From Chytriomyces cf. hyalinus JEL632 (lineage: Eukaryota; Chytridiomycota; Chytridiomycetes; Chytridiales; Chytriomycetaceae), in assembly GCA_025435555.1 (NCBI GenBank), contig JAIWWG010000122.1:19052-83051 (forward strand): a stretch of DNA of 64,000 nucleotides, read 5' to 3'. Position 1 is the first letter of the stretch. Every line of letters starts with the position of its first letter. Positions 45,937 through 56,704 of the stretch are shown here, piece by piece. The position numbers and the translations under genes were made by a program. The notes beneath the pieces are model-generated. The model made no database searches, had not been told where the DNA came from, and saw only the letters and a program-made list of their open reading frames with translations.

Positions 45937-47255
45937 TCACTGCCCTCTCCATTTCTTTTCTTTCTTTCGTATTTTCGATCCATTTGAGGAGCCAGCCCCA
46001 ATCAACTCCTGCAAATCGTCGAGACACGCTCTAATAGGCATAAATGCTATATGCGATGAATGCAACAGTTCTATAGCTCTTGTTTCCATCCCTTTCATGA
46101 GCGACTGCAGCCGCTTCAACTCTTTCAATGTTGCCGCATTTTTAACGCCTTCTTCTTTCATGGTCGATGTTGTCGTAAACGATTTCGCACTTTCCGTTGT
46201 ACTTTGTCGACTTCGTGCATTGCTTGGGGTATTCGAAGCAGAGTTCCCCCCCGCTCGCACAGCTTCCACAAACGCATTCGTTTCCACGAGCATTCGGCGC
46301 AGACTTAGAATTAACCGGTCAGATTTTCTGCAGATGTTGTCCAGCTGCTTCTGTGTGGCTGTTTTCCCACATGTTTTGCAACGACCAGTGAGTTTCCCAA
46401 CATTTCCAGATTCACAAATCATTTCTGCCGATGATTCATTTTCGGAGGTCCATTGAAATGCTGCGCATGCGTAATCTTCGTGGAGGGGTCCATGGATGAT
46501 AGTATTCGAGCCTGCCAACAATCCCGTCGTTGGTTGAGGAGCATGACACCACTCGCATTGGCAGTAAAATAGAAAATGCTCTTCAAGATAGCGTTGCCGA
46601 TCCTAAGAACATCGCTGAAAATCAGTTGGATAACCCGGGACAGGACAAGAAAGAGCGTCACCTCAGCCAGTTCCACATTCGCCACCAAGTCAATGTAAGA
46701 AATGGTTACTTCCTCGCCGCATTGGATATCTCGTTTCGCAGTCAATTGATACATTGGAGACGGGAAGCCTTCAACTTCGTCGACCCGTGCGTTTGGATTG
46801 CAAGAATGATTTGCGTTGGACATTGTGGCGAGGAGCGCAGTTGGGAACGAGTTGCACTGGAGCACAAAGTAAAAGCGCAGGATAAAGTCTCGAGATGGTG
46901 GTTGCGGCTGTTTGATGGCCGCACCTGCTTCCATGTCGGCCACTTTTTCGGCGATTTCGTCAATCTCAGACTGAGGAACCTGCTCCCGTCGCGCCGTTGG
47001 AATCATTGAGATTTGAATCGGAAACAAGTACTGAAGCACGCTGGATGCATTGATGCTGTTTCTCGCACGAAAGACGAGCGCCGCAGTAGCATTCGTCTGA
47101 GAGAAGTGTCCGTGTGGCCAGGCCTCGAATGCGCTCTCCTCCAAGAGAAGCAGTCCTCTCTCGATGTGTTGAGTCGCTACGAACGCACGGCCTTTGTCGG
47201 GAAGCTCTTTGATCTGGAGAGCATCTTTGTTGATAAACAGTTTCGCTGTCTCCAT
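45937..47255 (-). CDS. SET-domain protein (SMYD-like, no MYND finger)
   Basis: Two exons, 46662-47255 and 45937-46602, with a 59-bp intron; 419 residues. Residues 10-200 are SET-like: LPDKGRAFVATQHIERGLLLLEE, TMSNANHSCNPNA (the NHSC core) and CGEEVTISYIDL. Across the intron comes the post-SET cysteine cluster EEHFLFYCQCEWC. The region between the first SET strands and NHSC lacks the MYND Cys cluster found in SMYD proteins. A further pair of CxxC occurs at GRCKTCGK. The C terminus is helical and Ser/Lys-rich. Likely a lysine methyltransferase acting on histone or cytosolic proteins; target unknown. The ATG at 47255 (METAKLFINKDAL) is the only good start. Confidence 0.8.
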
Positions 47256-47469
47256 TTTTTGGACCTCACGTAAAAATTTAACTCATCGCATTTTATCGCC
47301 TTCCTGCCCATCAAGTATCCATCCAGAACTCTCCGTGTCGGGTTTCGAATATCAATTGCATAAGAATACGTTTTCTGCTCTGCGACGCTAGTACCGTACA
47401 TTCCCCCACCTCTTCATGTCCGTTGTACTGTATCTCTTAAATTTTGAAAAAGTCACAGGGGAATTGTCG

Positions 47470-50290
47470 GAACATGATTTCGGTCAAAACAAAACAAAAA
47501 AAGTACTCACAAAACATGTGGCTTCAGTTCAGTTCCGGTCCATTGACGCAAATCCCTCTTCATCACTGACCTAGTCTCATTCTTCAGAGAACGCTCCCGT
47601 TGACCACACGTGCCACAATGTTCAGACCCAACCTCTTCGCAAGCTTCAAGGTCCAAGGCCTGGACTGAACCCCTTTGCCGCCGAGTTTGTGCCGGCATCC
47701 CCAAGAGGGCTGAATATTTATGCGGAGAAATTCTATCGACGACTCTTTCTTCATTTGAATATCGTTTTTTCCGTGCATTTTTGTTTCCGTCTAGTTCTCA
47801 TTTTTATTTTACGGCATACCATTAGACGTCTGCAGAATAAAACTATAAGCTCGCAATATACTCTCAAATAATCGCCTGTTTCTGATCGTTGGGTTCGCAC
47901 GTTCATTCCTTCGATTTATCTGAAACCGAAAGTCAGATCACTGCCAACACATTCCACCATAAATGCGCAGTTTCGACCAAAGGCACGAGTAAGCTACTGA
48001 TGGACTTGCGTCGTTTCCCAGTGCGTCTGTAAATCGTGGTTGTGAAATAACAAGTATGACAAATAAAAAAAAGTCCAGTAGCTTCCCCGCACTTGACGCA
48101 CTTGATCCATTATGCTCGGATACGAATCTAAACGCAAAGATCATCTGGCATTGTGATGTTACCAATCAATAACGCGTTCAGGCTCTTGCTTTGGGACGTT
48201 GAAGCGATACACGCTATTTGTTTCGTTTTCGCACCAACAAGGACAAAATCGTTGGTAATTCCATCACTGCACGGCATTGTCAAGATGGAAAATTCCTTTC
48301 ATCTCATTGTACTGTTTTCCCACCTGACGTGCAGCGCGTGAGAATGAAAAATTGTATTTGCACACAATGCAACGAACCTTGCCTCTGTCGCCGACACAAT
48401 TCCTCTGCCAACACAAAACTGATGGTATATACGCGAGAGCGGCAAATTTGGTGAAACGGCATCATGGGCTTGAAGTGTCCTTTGGACGGCGTCGCATCCG
48501 GAATCTGCGGGATCGGAACGCGGAGGCGGCGAGCAAACATTTCAGCATCCAACAAAGATCAACTCATCTGATGGCCGCATCCCACATCAAAGAACAGAGT
48601 GGATTACTCCATTGGCGGCGCGAACCGGAAGAAGGCTCTGATGAACGCGTGACACATCTAAGCACATGATCTGGATGCACTGGTCCAGGTGGATAATTAT
48701 CCAGTTGAATCAGAAGTTGATGCAAGTCGTGACATTCCTCCACCAGTTCCGTTCATGATGCAAGTTCACGCACTGAGCACCCCTTCGAATTCGCGGCTAA
48801 GACGGATGTATGACAAGATTCGCGATGACTGAAGTTGCGTTGGCCGGAGGATATGGGGTCCAGGGTTCAGAATTCTTTGTGTCGAAAACAGTCGCAATAC
48901 TCGGACGCTGCAGTTTGAATCAGGCGAGTGAGTCCCAGTCGTGTGACCGTCAAAGTCAACATACGATGTCGATGGATATTAGCAGGCCCAATACGCACAG
49001 ATGAGTTGGTAGTACGTGGTCCGGCAGCTGCACGACGGACGCATCAAAGAAACCATCCGGTATCTATGCATCGAGGCAGACAGTCATCGAACAGAGAATA
49101 TGCGCAAACGCAGGAGTCGCTGGAGGCGTCACCAAAGAAGGTGAGGATTTTGTGTGCTTGTTTTTTTTGGGTTTTCGCTGCGAATTATTCTGGCCCGTTT
49201 TCTAAAAAAAATCGTGTATCCCCACACGCGACACTCCTTTCACCGACAGGCTCGTTTCAATATCCTTGTGCCCTTATTTTCAAAAGCCGTTTGGAACAAG
49301 GAGAACTACACCCCGCGATTTCAGCAAAAAAAAACCCTCCTCCGACTTTCAAAAACGCGCTCATCACACACCCAAGAGCTACTTGTGTAAGATCATTATA
49401 CCCAGCGTGATCACTCCGTCTGTTATCGCGATGCTTGACCCAAACGTGTGACTCTGTCCCCAAGTTTACTTCAGCAGCGACCAACCCAGCAACCGCAACC
49501 GTGACAGTACCAAACCACGTCCAAGTAGAGCATTTCGTATACAGCCTCCCAGCCATATTATATTCGCCGAGCCGATAAAATGTCGATCAAATAGTGGCAA
49601 GCTCCTCGCGATAAACGCGACAAACGACTGGGTAAAAACATAGGCTTTGCCTGTACAGTCGCTCGGATATTGCCTGCGGTCCCCAGGCAGAGCATTAGTC
49701 CTTCCATTGTGAAGCCGGTAACGGAGGAGTGTGGATGAAACGCCGATGATGGCTTGGATGGAACTGCTGGCGCGCTGTCTGAATCATCGGTCATGAAATG
49801 AGGTGGCTCTGTAACGCAACGAATTTAGGAGTAAAGCCAGTGTGACCTTGATCGCAATAGTCTTAGTAGCTAGAGGTTCGCGATCAGAATCCGAAATCGA
49901 AACTTGCGGAGCCAGCAGGGCGAAACCGCCGAACCGCCCATAGATATCTGGAATCCAAACCATGACCATTGCGTTGGTGGCGCATTCAGAACCATGACGA
50001 AGCACAAACAAATCACAGAGGCAGCAGATGATATGGTGGAAATGACGGAGGTGAATGGAGATAATGTCCCGCGACGGAACGTTGGAAGCTCGCGCAGCCA
50101 CCGTACCAGACGAAACGTTCTACGCATCAAGAATGCTCGAGGTTTCGATGTTGATAGTGCCTTCTATAACCAGAAACGACTCCATGGGCAGGAGGAACGT
50201 GGAACCGTTCTGCGAGACTGACACGCACGAAAAGGACCGGCGCTGAGATCAGCCATTGTTATCAGCTACGACAAAATACAATCAAAACTA
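47470..50290 (+). repeat. Repeat unit A (5'-truncated)
   Basis: First of three tandem, diverged units. It contains the PAM2 exon (47570-47790), then a relic with KIVGNSITARHCQDGKFLSSH (about 48240-48330). Next is a segment 48925-49135 that is about 95% identical by eye to 52455-52670. Minus-strand relics at 49260-50280 follow (VSQNGSTFLLPMESFL, ETSSILDA). Compared with unit B it lacks the promoter and exon 1. All frames other than the PAM2 exon are broken. Confidence 0.6.
47570..47871 (+). pseudogene. PAM2-motif exon without first exon
   Basis: After a TTCTTCAG acceptor (47571-47578) a frame reads ENAPVDHTCHN ... GPRPGLNPFAAEFVPAS and RGLNIYAEKFYRR. Both underlined-type cores (LNPFAAEFVP and LNIYAEKFY) follow the PAM2 consensus LNxxAxxFxP; the second has lost the final Pro. 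The frame runs on to 47871 without similarity. Exon 1 of the family is missing upstream, so the gene is probably dead. PAM2 binds the MLLE domain of poly(A)-binding protein. Confidence 0.55.
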
Positions 50291-50494
50291 CGTAGTGGAG
50301 GGATTATCAAAACAAAGGTTTGGGATTTTCATGCGTTTTGGACGTTTCGACTGAGAGGGAACTGACAGAACCAAAAAAAAAGTACCTCAAAACCAACAGC
50401 CAAAACGCAAGAGGTATATGCCGTCCTTGTATCTCCAAGCTATTTTGATGCTTTGTACTCACTGCAAACGCTTTGAATCTTGAGTAGCGTAAAT

Positions 50495-50960
50495 ATGGTA
50501 TCAAAGAAACTGTTCCACAACTCGCAGCCGCCCGCCTGTTTCTTGAAAGGTCCAGAGTCGGAAAGACCTCGCTGTCACACAAGAAGGAGGTTTCTATGGC
50601 TGAGCTGGGTAAGTTTGGGTTTAGTTCTGTCCAGATCCAGTATTGAAAATCGCACTGACTTTGTCTTCTTCAGAGAAACCCAGGTGTAACGACACTGAGC
50701 ACAAGCAGATCAACGCAGTGCACCTCACTGATAAGAGCCGAGTACTGCGCGAGTCTTATGGGCCCAAACCAGGGTTGAACCCTTTTGCTGCCGAGTTCGT
50801 GCCGGCGTCCGCAAGGGGGCTGAATGTTCATGCGGAGAAATTCTACCCAGCGCCGCAGCCATGTTTCTTATATTACCCGTTGCCCAATCCTTCCTTCTGT
50901 TATTACCCGCCGCCTCAGTATTTCTTCTTTAACCCGCCGCCTCATTATTTCTTCTTTTAA
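50495..50960 (+). CDS. Small protein with two adjacent PAM2 motifs
   Basis: ATG at 50495; intron from about 50609 (GTAAGT) to the TTCTTCAG ending near 50672. Exon 2 reads EKPRCNDTEHKQINAV ... YGPKPGLNPFAAEFVPAS, RGLNVHAEKFYPAP. It then has a Tyr/Phe/Pro-rich tail (three YYP/NPPP-type units) and stops at 50960. The two cores LNPFAAEFVP and LNVHAEKFYP, 17 residues apart, both match the PAM2 consensus for poly(A)-binding protein. Exon 1 aligns with the copy at 54006 only after one missing base near 50521, so the present frame from the ATG is broken there. About 135 residues if functional. Role: inferred to target poly(A)-binding protein and thus mRNA stability or translation; no effector domain recognised. 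Confidence 0.5.
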
Positions 50961-53424
50961 ATAACGCTTTTTCCGTGCCTTTATATTTCCTTCTGGTCTC
51001 TCATTTTTATTTTACGGCATGGCAGTGGACGTCTGCAGGAAGCAATTAAAAGTTCTCAATAAACGCTCAATAAGTGCGTTTTCTGATCATTGGGTTCATC
51101 TGAAACCGAACACACCGTCTTCCACGCTGGTCAGATCACACAGCCAACAATCCACCGTAAATGCGCGGTTTCGACCAAAGGCACGAGTAAGCTGCTGATG
51201 GAATTGCGTCGTGTTCCAGTCGGTCTGTGAATCGTGGTTGTGAAATAAAAAATAAGCCATATAAAATAAATTTCATTAGCTTCCCGTGCAGATGCTCTCG
51301 ACGCACTTGATGAATTATGCTCGCGTACTCCATAAAAAGTGGAAGAAATCTCGGATTGTGATATTACCAAACAAAAACGCGTTCAGGCTCTTGTTTTGGG
51401 CCGTTGAAGCGTTACAGGCTGTTTGTTTCGTTTTAGCACCAACGAGGACAAAATCGTTGGTAATTCCATCACTGAACGGCATTGTCAAGATGGAACATTC
51501 CTTTCATCCCATTTTACAGTTTTCGCACCTGACGTGCAGCCCGTGAGAATGAAAAATTTGTTTTTGCACAATGCCACAAACCTTGCCCAACTGGTCCAAT
51601 GTCTCAGCGCAAGCGCCTTAACTCTGCGGACGATGTATTTAGACGAGACCGTTATATGTCCAATACGGCATGATGAAGCTGGAGAGTCTGTTTTGACAGT
51701 CGGATCCGGAATCGGCTGGATCAGAACGCGGAGCCAGTCAGCGAACATTTCAGCATCCAACAACGATCAATTCGTCTGACGGCCGTAATATCGATCAAAG
51801 AAAAGAGTAGATAAATCCAATGGCGGCGCGAGCCGGAAGAAAGCTGCGATGAACGCGTGTGGAATAACGACACGTTGACGCATTTGATGCAGATGCACTG
51901 GTCGAGGCGTATAATTATCCAGATGGAGCAGAAGTTGATTCAAGTCCGAAGATTCGACTCACACTGATGCCGCGATGCTTTCGCCAGCGGCGCGAAGCAA
52001 GTGATTCTGGAAGTGTCATCAATGTGACCAAATGACTCAAAACGCACAGTGGCTTCAAATACGCAGGAGTCTAGAAATACGGTGAGAATTCTCCATGACT
52101 AATTTGTAAAGTTGCGATTCGCTGACCGTTTGTTGTTGGTGTTTGTTTTTCCCTCCCGTGCCACATCAAAATGAAACAAACAGTGTCTCACGCAGTTCAT
52201 CATCCCACTGAAAGCGAATATTGTCTGATCTAAGGTAACTTCTCCCGAGAAGTTGGAGGCGCATGCGGTTTTCTTTTGTTCCAGCCCAGCTACTGCAAAT
52301 TCGCATTCCAAATAGCCCTTCGAATTCGAAGCTGAGACCGAGATGGCACTATTTGCAGAACCTGGCGCTGCAGTGACTTGAAAATATGCGGAATGAGATT
52401 CAGAATCATTGTGTCGGCTAAAGTCGCAAAACTCGGACGTGCCATTTGAATCAGCGAGTGAGTCCCAGCCATGTGACCGTCAAAATTAACATACGATGTC
52501 GATGGATATTAGCAGGCCCAATACGCACAGATGAGTTGGTAGTACGTGGTCCGGCAGCTGCACGACGGACGCATCAAAGAAACCATCCCGTATCTATGCA
52601 TCGAGGCAGACAGTCATCGAACAGAGAATATGCAAACGCAGGAGTCGCTGAAGGCGTCACCAAAGAAGGTGAGGATTTTGTTTGGTTATTTTTTTTTGGG
52701 TGTTTTTGCTGAGAAGGATTCTGGCTCGTTCACTAAAAAATTAAACAGCAGGCGTATATCCCACACACGACACTTCTTCTGCAGGCAGGCTCGTTTGAAT
52801 ATCATTGCACATCTTATTTTCAAAAGCTGCTGAAAACGAGGAGAACTACACCACACCCGGGATTTCAGCAAAAACCCGCTCCTCTGACTTTCAAAAACCG
52901 CGCTTATCACAAACCAAGAGCTGCTTGTGTAAGATCATTACCCAGCGTAATCACTCCGTCTGGAACCGCGATGTTTGACCCGAACGCGTGACTCTGTCCC
53001 CAAGTTTACTTCAGTAGCGACCAACCCAGCTACCGCAACCGTGACAGTACCAAACCACGTGCCAGTTGAGCGTTTCGCATACAGCCTCCCAGCCATATTG
53101 GATTCGCCGAGTCGATAAAATTTTCGAGCAAGTATTCGCAAGTTCCTCGTGATAAACGTGACAAGCGACCGGGTAAAAATTGACTTTGCCTGTACAGTCC
53201 CTCAGATATTGCCTGATGCCCCCAGGCAAAGCATATATCTTTCAAGTTTTTGAATGCACGAACGGGGAAATATTGGGAAACGCCGATGATGGCTTGCATG
53301 GAGCTGCTGGCGCGCTGTCGGAATCATGGGTCATGAAATGCGGTGGCTCCGTAGACGCAGCGAATTTAGTAGGAATGGCAGTGTGACCTTGATCGAAATA
53401 GTCGTATTGGCTAGAAGTTCGCGA

Positions 53425-53802
53425 TCAGAATCCGAAATCAAAATTTGCGGAGCCAGCAGGTCTAAACGTGCCGAACGGCCATGACCATTGCGTTGGTGGC
53501 ACATTTAGAACCATGAGGAAGCGCAAAAAAATCACAGAGGCAGCAGATGATATGGTGGAAATGACGCGATTGGATGGAGAGATAATATCCAGCGACGGAA
53601 CGATGGAAACTCGCGCACCCACCGTACCAGACGAATTGTTCTCCGCGTCAAGAATGCTCGAAGTGTCGGTGTTGATAGAGCCGTATACGCCCAGGCACGA
53701 CTTCCAGTCCAGGAGGAACGTGGCACCGTTCTGCGAGACTGCCACGCACGAAAAGGACCGGCGCTGAGATCGGCCATTGCTATCATCCACGACAAAATAC
53801 AA
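53425..53802 (-). CDS. Unknown ORF of repeat unit B, divergent from PAM2 gene
   Basis: 125 codons from ATG 53802 (MYFVVDDSNGRSQRRSFSC, VSQNGATFLLDWKSCLGVY, TDTSSILDAENNSSGTVGA). Unit A has the homologous reading at about 49900-50280 (VSQNGSTFLLPMESFL, SSILDA) but with an in-frame stop. Conservation of residues rather than of the opposite frame suggests the minus strand was once coding. It faces away from the PAM2 gene of unit C, 203 bp between starts. No domain recognised. Confidence 0.35.
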   Translation of the reverse strand: MYFVVDDSNGRSQRRSFSCVAVSQNGATFLLDWKSCLGVYGSINTDTSSILDAENNSSGTVGARVSIVPSLDIISPSNRVISTISSAASVIFLRFLMVLNVPPTQWSWPFGTFRPAGSANFDFGF

Positions 53803-53819
53803 TCAAAACATGTGGTGGA

Positions 53820-56462
53820 GGGATTATCAAAACAAAGGTTTGGGATTTTCATGTTTCGACGTTTCGAACTGACAGAACCAAAAAAAAAGTACCTCAAAAG
53901 AACATACCATCTAAAGATCAACAGGTATATACCGTTCTTGTATCTCCAAACTATGCTGATGCTTTGTAGTCACTGCAAACGCTCTGAATTTTGACCAGCA
54001 CAGAAATGGTATCGATGAAGATCTTCCGCCAGGTTGCCGCCGCCCGGTGGCTTATCGAGCAGGCCAGGAGTAAGGCAGGTCTGCTTCCACAAGCGAAGCA
54101 GTTCCTAATGGCTGAAATGCGTGAGTGTGTGTTTAGTTCTGTCCAGGCCAGCGATGCAAAGCTTCACCTTGCCTGACCACGTCTCGTTTTTCAGAAAACG
54201 CTCCCAGAGAGACCACACGTGTCACAAAGAGCCTTTATCCGCTGCTGAAGATGTCGAAAGCCAGCCAGTTTGCAAGGGCCAAGACCAGGGATGAATCCCT
54301 TTGCCGCAGAGTTCATTTCTGCCTCTCCCAGGGGGCTCAACCCCTATGCGCAAGAGCTTTACCCGGAGACATGGGGACTTTCCTTCTGAGTACCTGAATT
54401 TGCCGCGCATCGTTTTTCCTGTCCTTTTTTTCATTTTCTTCCTTCATTACTCTCATCTTTATTTTCTGGCATGGCGGTAGAAGCCAGCAGTAAGTTAATT
54501 TATAATTCACAATAAAGCACACAATAAGCATGTTTTCCATATATTTTGGGTTCGCATTTTGCTTCGCTTCATTTATCGAACCGCACTTGGTACATGTCAC
54601 ACCAATGAGATCACATAACCAATGCAAACCGCCGTAAATGCACAGTGCCGAATAAATTATTTATCATGCTACTGATGGACTTGCGTCGTGCTCCAGTCGG
54701 TCGGGAAGAAGTTGTGGCGGGAGAAGTTGTGACGGGTATGTGCAATATTGAAAACTGAAGTCGCAGCTTCCCAGCACAGATGCACTCAGCGTACTTGATT
54801 CAGAAGTCCTTCGATGTGTAGGCGCAAGCAGATTATTTTTCAGAATGTGAGATTAACGTACGAAGGCGTTCAGGATCTCGTTTTCCGGTTGTCGAGGCGA
54901 GCCTGCTTGTTAAGTCATCTGTTCACCAACAGGCACAAATTCCTTGGTAATTCAAGCACTTTACGGCATTGTCAGAGATGGAAAATTCTTTGATCCAATT
55001 GTACTGTTTTCGCACCTGACGTGCAACGCGTGAGAGTGAAAAAATTGTTTTTGCGCAATGCCACAAACCTTGCCCAACTTGTGCTCTGTCGCAGCACGTT
55101 TTCCGTGCGCACACACTGCTGCTGCTGCTGCTTTATATACGCAAGAGCATTAGATTTCGACAAACGGCTTCTGGAGTTTACAACCTCTGGGATGAGACGT
55201 TCTAATCATGAATTTGCGGGATCCGGAGGCAGCCAGCAATCCTTTCAAAATCCAACTGATCGAATCGGATTTCGGCCTTATCATTGATCAAAGAATTGAA
55301 TGGAGAAACCCGATAGCAGAGCGAACCGGAAGAAAGCTCTGAAGAACGCGCTTGGGTTGAGGACACGCGCAGCACTGGTTCGAGATTGATAATTGTCGAG
55401 AGGCAGTAAATTGGACGCAAGACCGAAAATACCTCCACCAGTTACCGCTGATATCAAGTTGGTTTCGCAAGAGGCTCGAAGCAAGCGATTATTGAAGTCT
55501 GCTCTACACTCAACCCGGCCAAAATACCAAAAACACAGCATCAGCACACCCAGCCAACACGTTAGGAATGAGTGTGAGATTAATATGCGTCGCTGCATTG
55601 TCAATGTGATCTGTGCTTGCCCTTTTTTTCTCACACCTTCAATGAAACAGAAAGCGCACAGTTTCTCACGCAATCCACCCTCCAACCGGAAGCAAGAATT
55701 TTTCGTATGCGACGTATATATTCGTTTGGATTTGGCGGCATTTGTTTTCTGTGGTTCCAGTCCGGCCACTGCAAATTTGCATGTTGAGCCCTTTTGAACT
55801 TGAGGGTGAGGCGGCAATGAGAATATTCGGGAGGACTGGCGCTGTCTTGGATGTCGTATGAACGGTTCAGCGTTTAGGCTTCGTCATGGCGGCAAAGGTT
55901 GCAAAGTCAGACACTGTAGCTCGAACCAACTGAGCGAGCACCCGCCGCCATGTAACCTTCAAAGGCGATGCACAATTCCGGTAGATGCAAGATGTTCCAT
56001 TAGGTGCGGCAGTGATTCGGTACTGCTTGGCCCGGCAGGTGCACGACGAATCAGAGACCCCAGCTCACATCCATGCATAGAGGCAGACCGTCATCGAAGA
56101 GCGAATATGCGCAAACTCGGGAATGCTGACGCCGTCATCAAAGAAGGTGGATTTTTTGTTTGCTTGTTGTTCGGTGTTTTCGCTGAGAAGGATTGCTATT
56201 CTTTTTTTTTTGTTAATACTTAGAATTGCGAACGTCCATCCTCACCGGAGCATCGCTCCTACCAAAGAATGCGCGTATATTACACAAGAGCAAGATACGC
56301 TGAAACTCGCCTTGCAATATCCCAAATGGTATTGGCAAAAGCCCCCTGTGAACTTGTTGCATCGAGATTTGCAACCGTCGGGGTGGTGTCCATCATTGCA
56401 GGAGCAGTGATCACACGCTTCATCGTCGAACCCAACTTGAACGTGGCTTCGATAGTACACGG
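53820..56462 (+). repeat. Repeat unit C, interrupted by the copia element
   Basis: Same order as unit B: promoter tract, PAM2 gene (54006-54389), relic near 54950-55030, and the block at 55900-56150 related to 52455-52670 but more diverged. A minus-strand C-terminal frame (56280-56460: TFKLGSTMKRVITAPAMMD) is cut at 56462, where the copia element inserted. The host sequence resumes at 60906. A CTG microsatellite lies at about 55113-55130. Confidence 0.6.
54006..54389 (+). pseudogene. PAM2-motif gene of unit C, frameshifted
   Basis: Exon 1 (54006-54120) is the best preserved of the family: VSMKIFRQVAAARWLIEQA, SKAGLLPQAKQFLMAEM. A 74-bp intron (GTGAGT...TTTTTCAG) precedes exon 2 from 54195. 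The PAM2 frame (GPRPGMNPFAAEFISAS, RGLNPYAQELYPETW) ends at the TGA at 54387-54389. It lies out of frame with the spliced exon start, so at least one indel occurred near 54230-54290. Both motifs have drifted (Met for Leu; Leu for Phe). Confidence 0.55.
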
Positions 56463-56654
56463 TGTTGGAATCCCCAGCGTCAGTGCCTCACTCATGAGAT
56501 TGTTGGGCGGCACTTGGGTGGTTCATGAGATTGTTTTATTGTCGTTCATTAGCCACCGGTTTTCTCTTATTACATTTCTATCGGACTTTATTTTAAGTAT
56601 TTAACACGGTATGTTCGGACAAATAAAGATCACTCTTTCACAAAAAACTCAACA
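56463..56654 (+). repeat. 5' LTR of copia element
   Basis: 192 bp, starts TGTTGGAATCCCC and ends CTCAACA. It includes a TATTTAA box-like stretch and an AATAAAG polyadenylation-like signal towards its end, as expected for U3-R-U5. Confidence 0.95.
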
Positions 56655-56704
56655 CGTTATCAGCACCAGCACTACCAACTAGCAAGCCAAAACCAAGACT
56701 TACC

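Larger units (their letters stand above)
50300..53810 (+). repeat. Repeat unit B (most complete)
   Basis: About 3.5 kb: promoter tract (50330-50490), PAM2 gene (50495-50960) and the KIVGNSITERHCQDGTFLSSH relic (51430-51530). The conserved block 52455-52670 follows, then minus-strand relics 52930-53300 (SANPIWLGGCMRN) and a 125-codon minus ORF at 53425-53802. The same order occurs in units A and C, so these are tandem copies of one multi-gene segment. No transposase, integrase, terminal repeats or target duplication is visible. Confidence 0.65.

Noticed and set aside
47470-56462. DNA transposon or non-LTR element as the source of units A-C
   Set aside because: No transposase, reverse transcriptase, terminal inverted repeats or poly(A)-type ends were seen.
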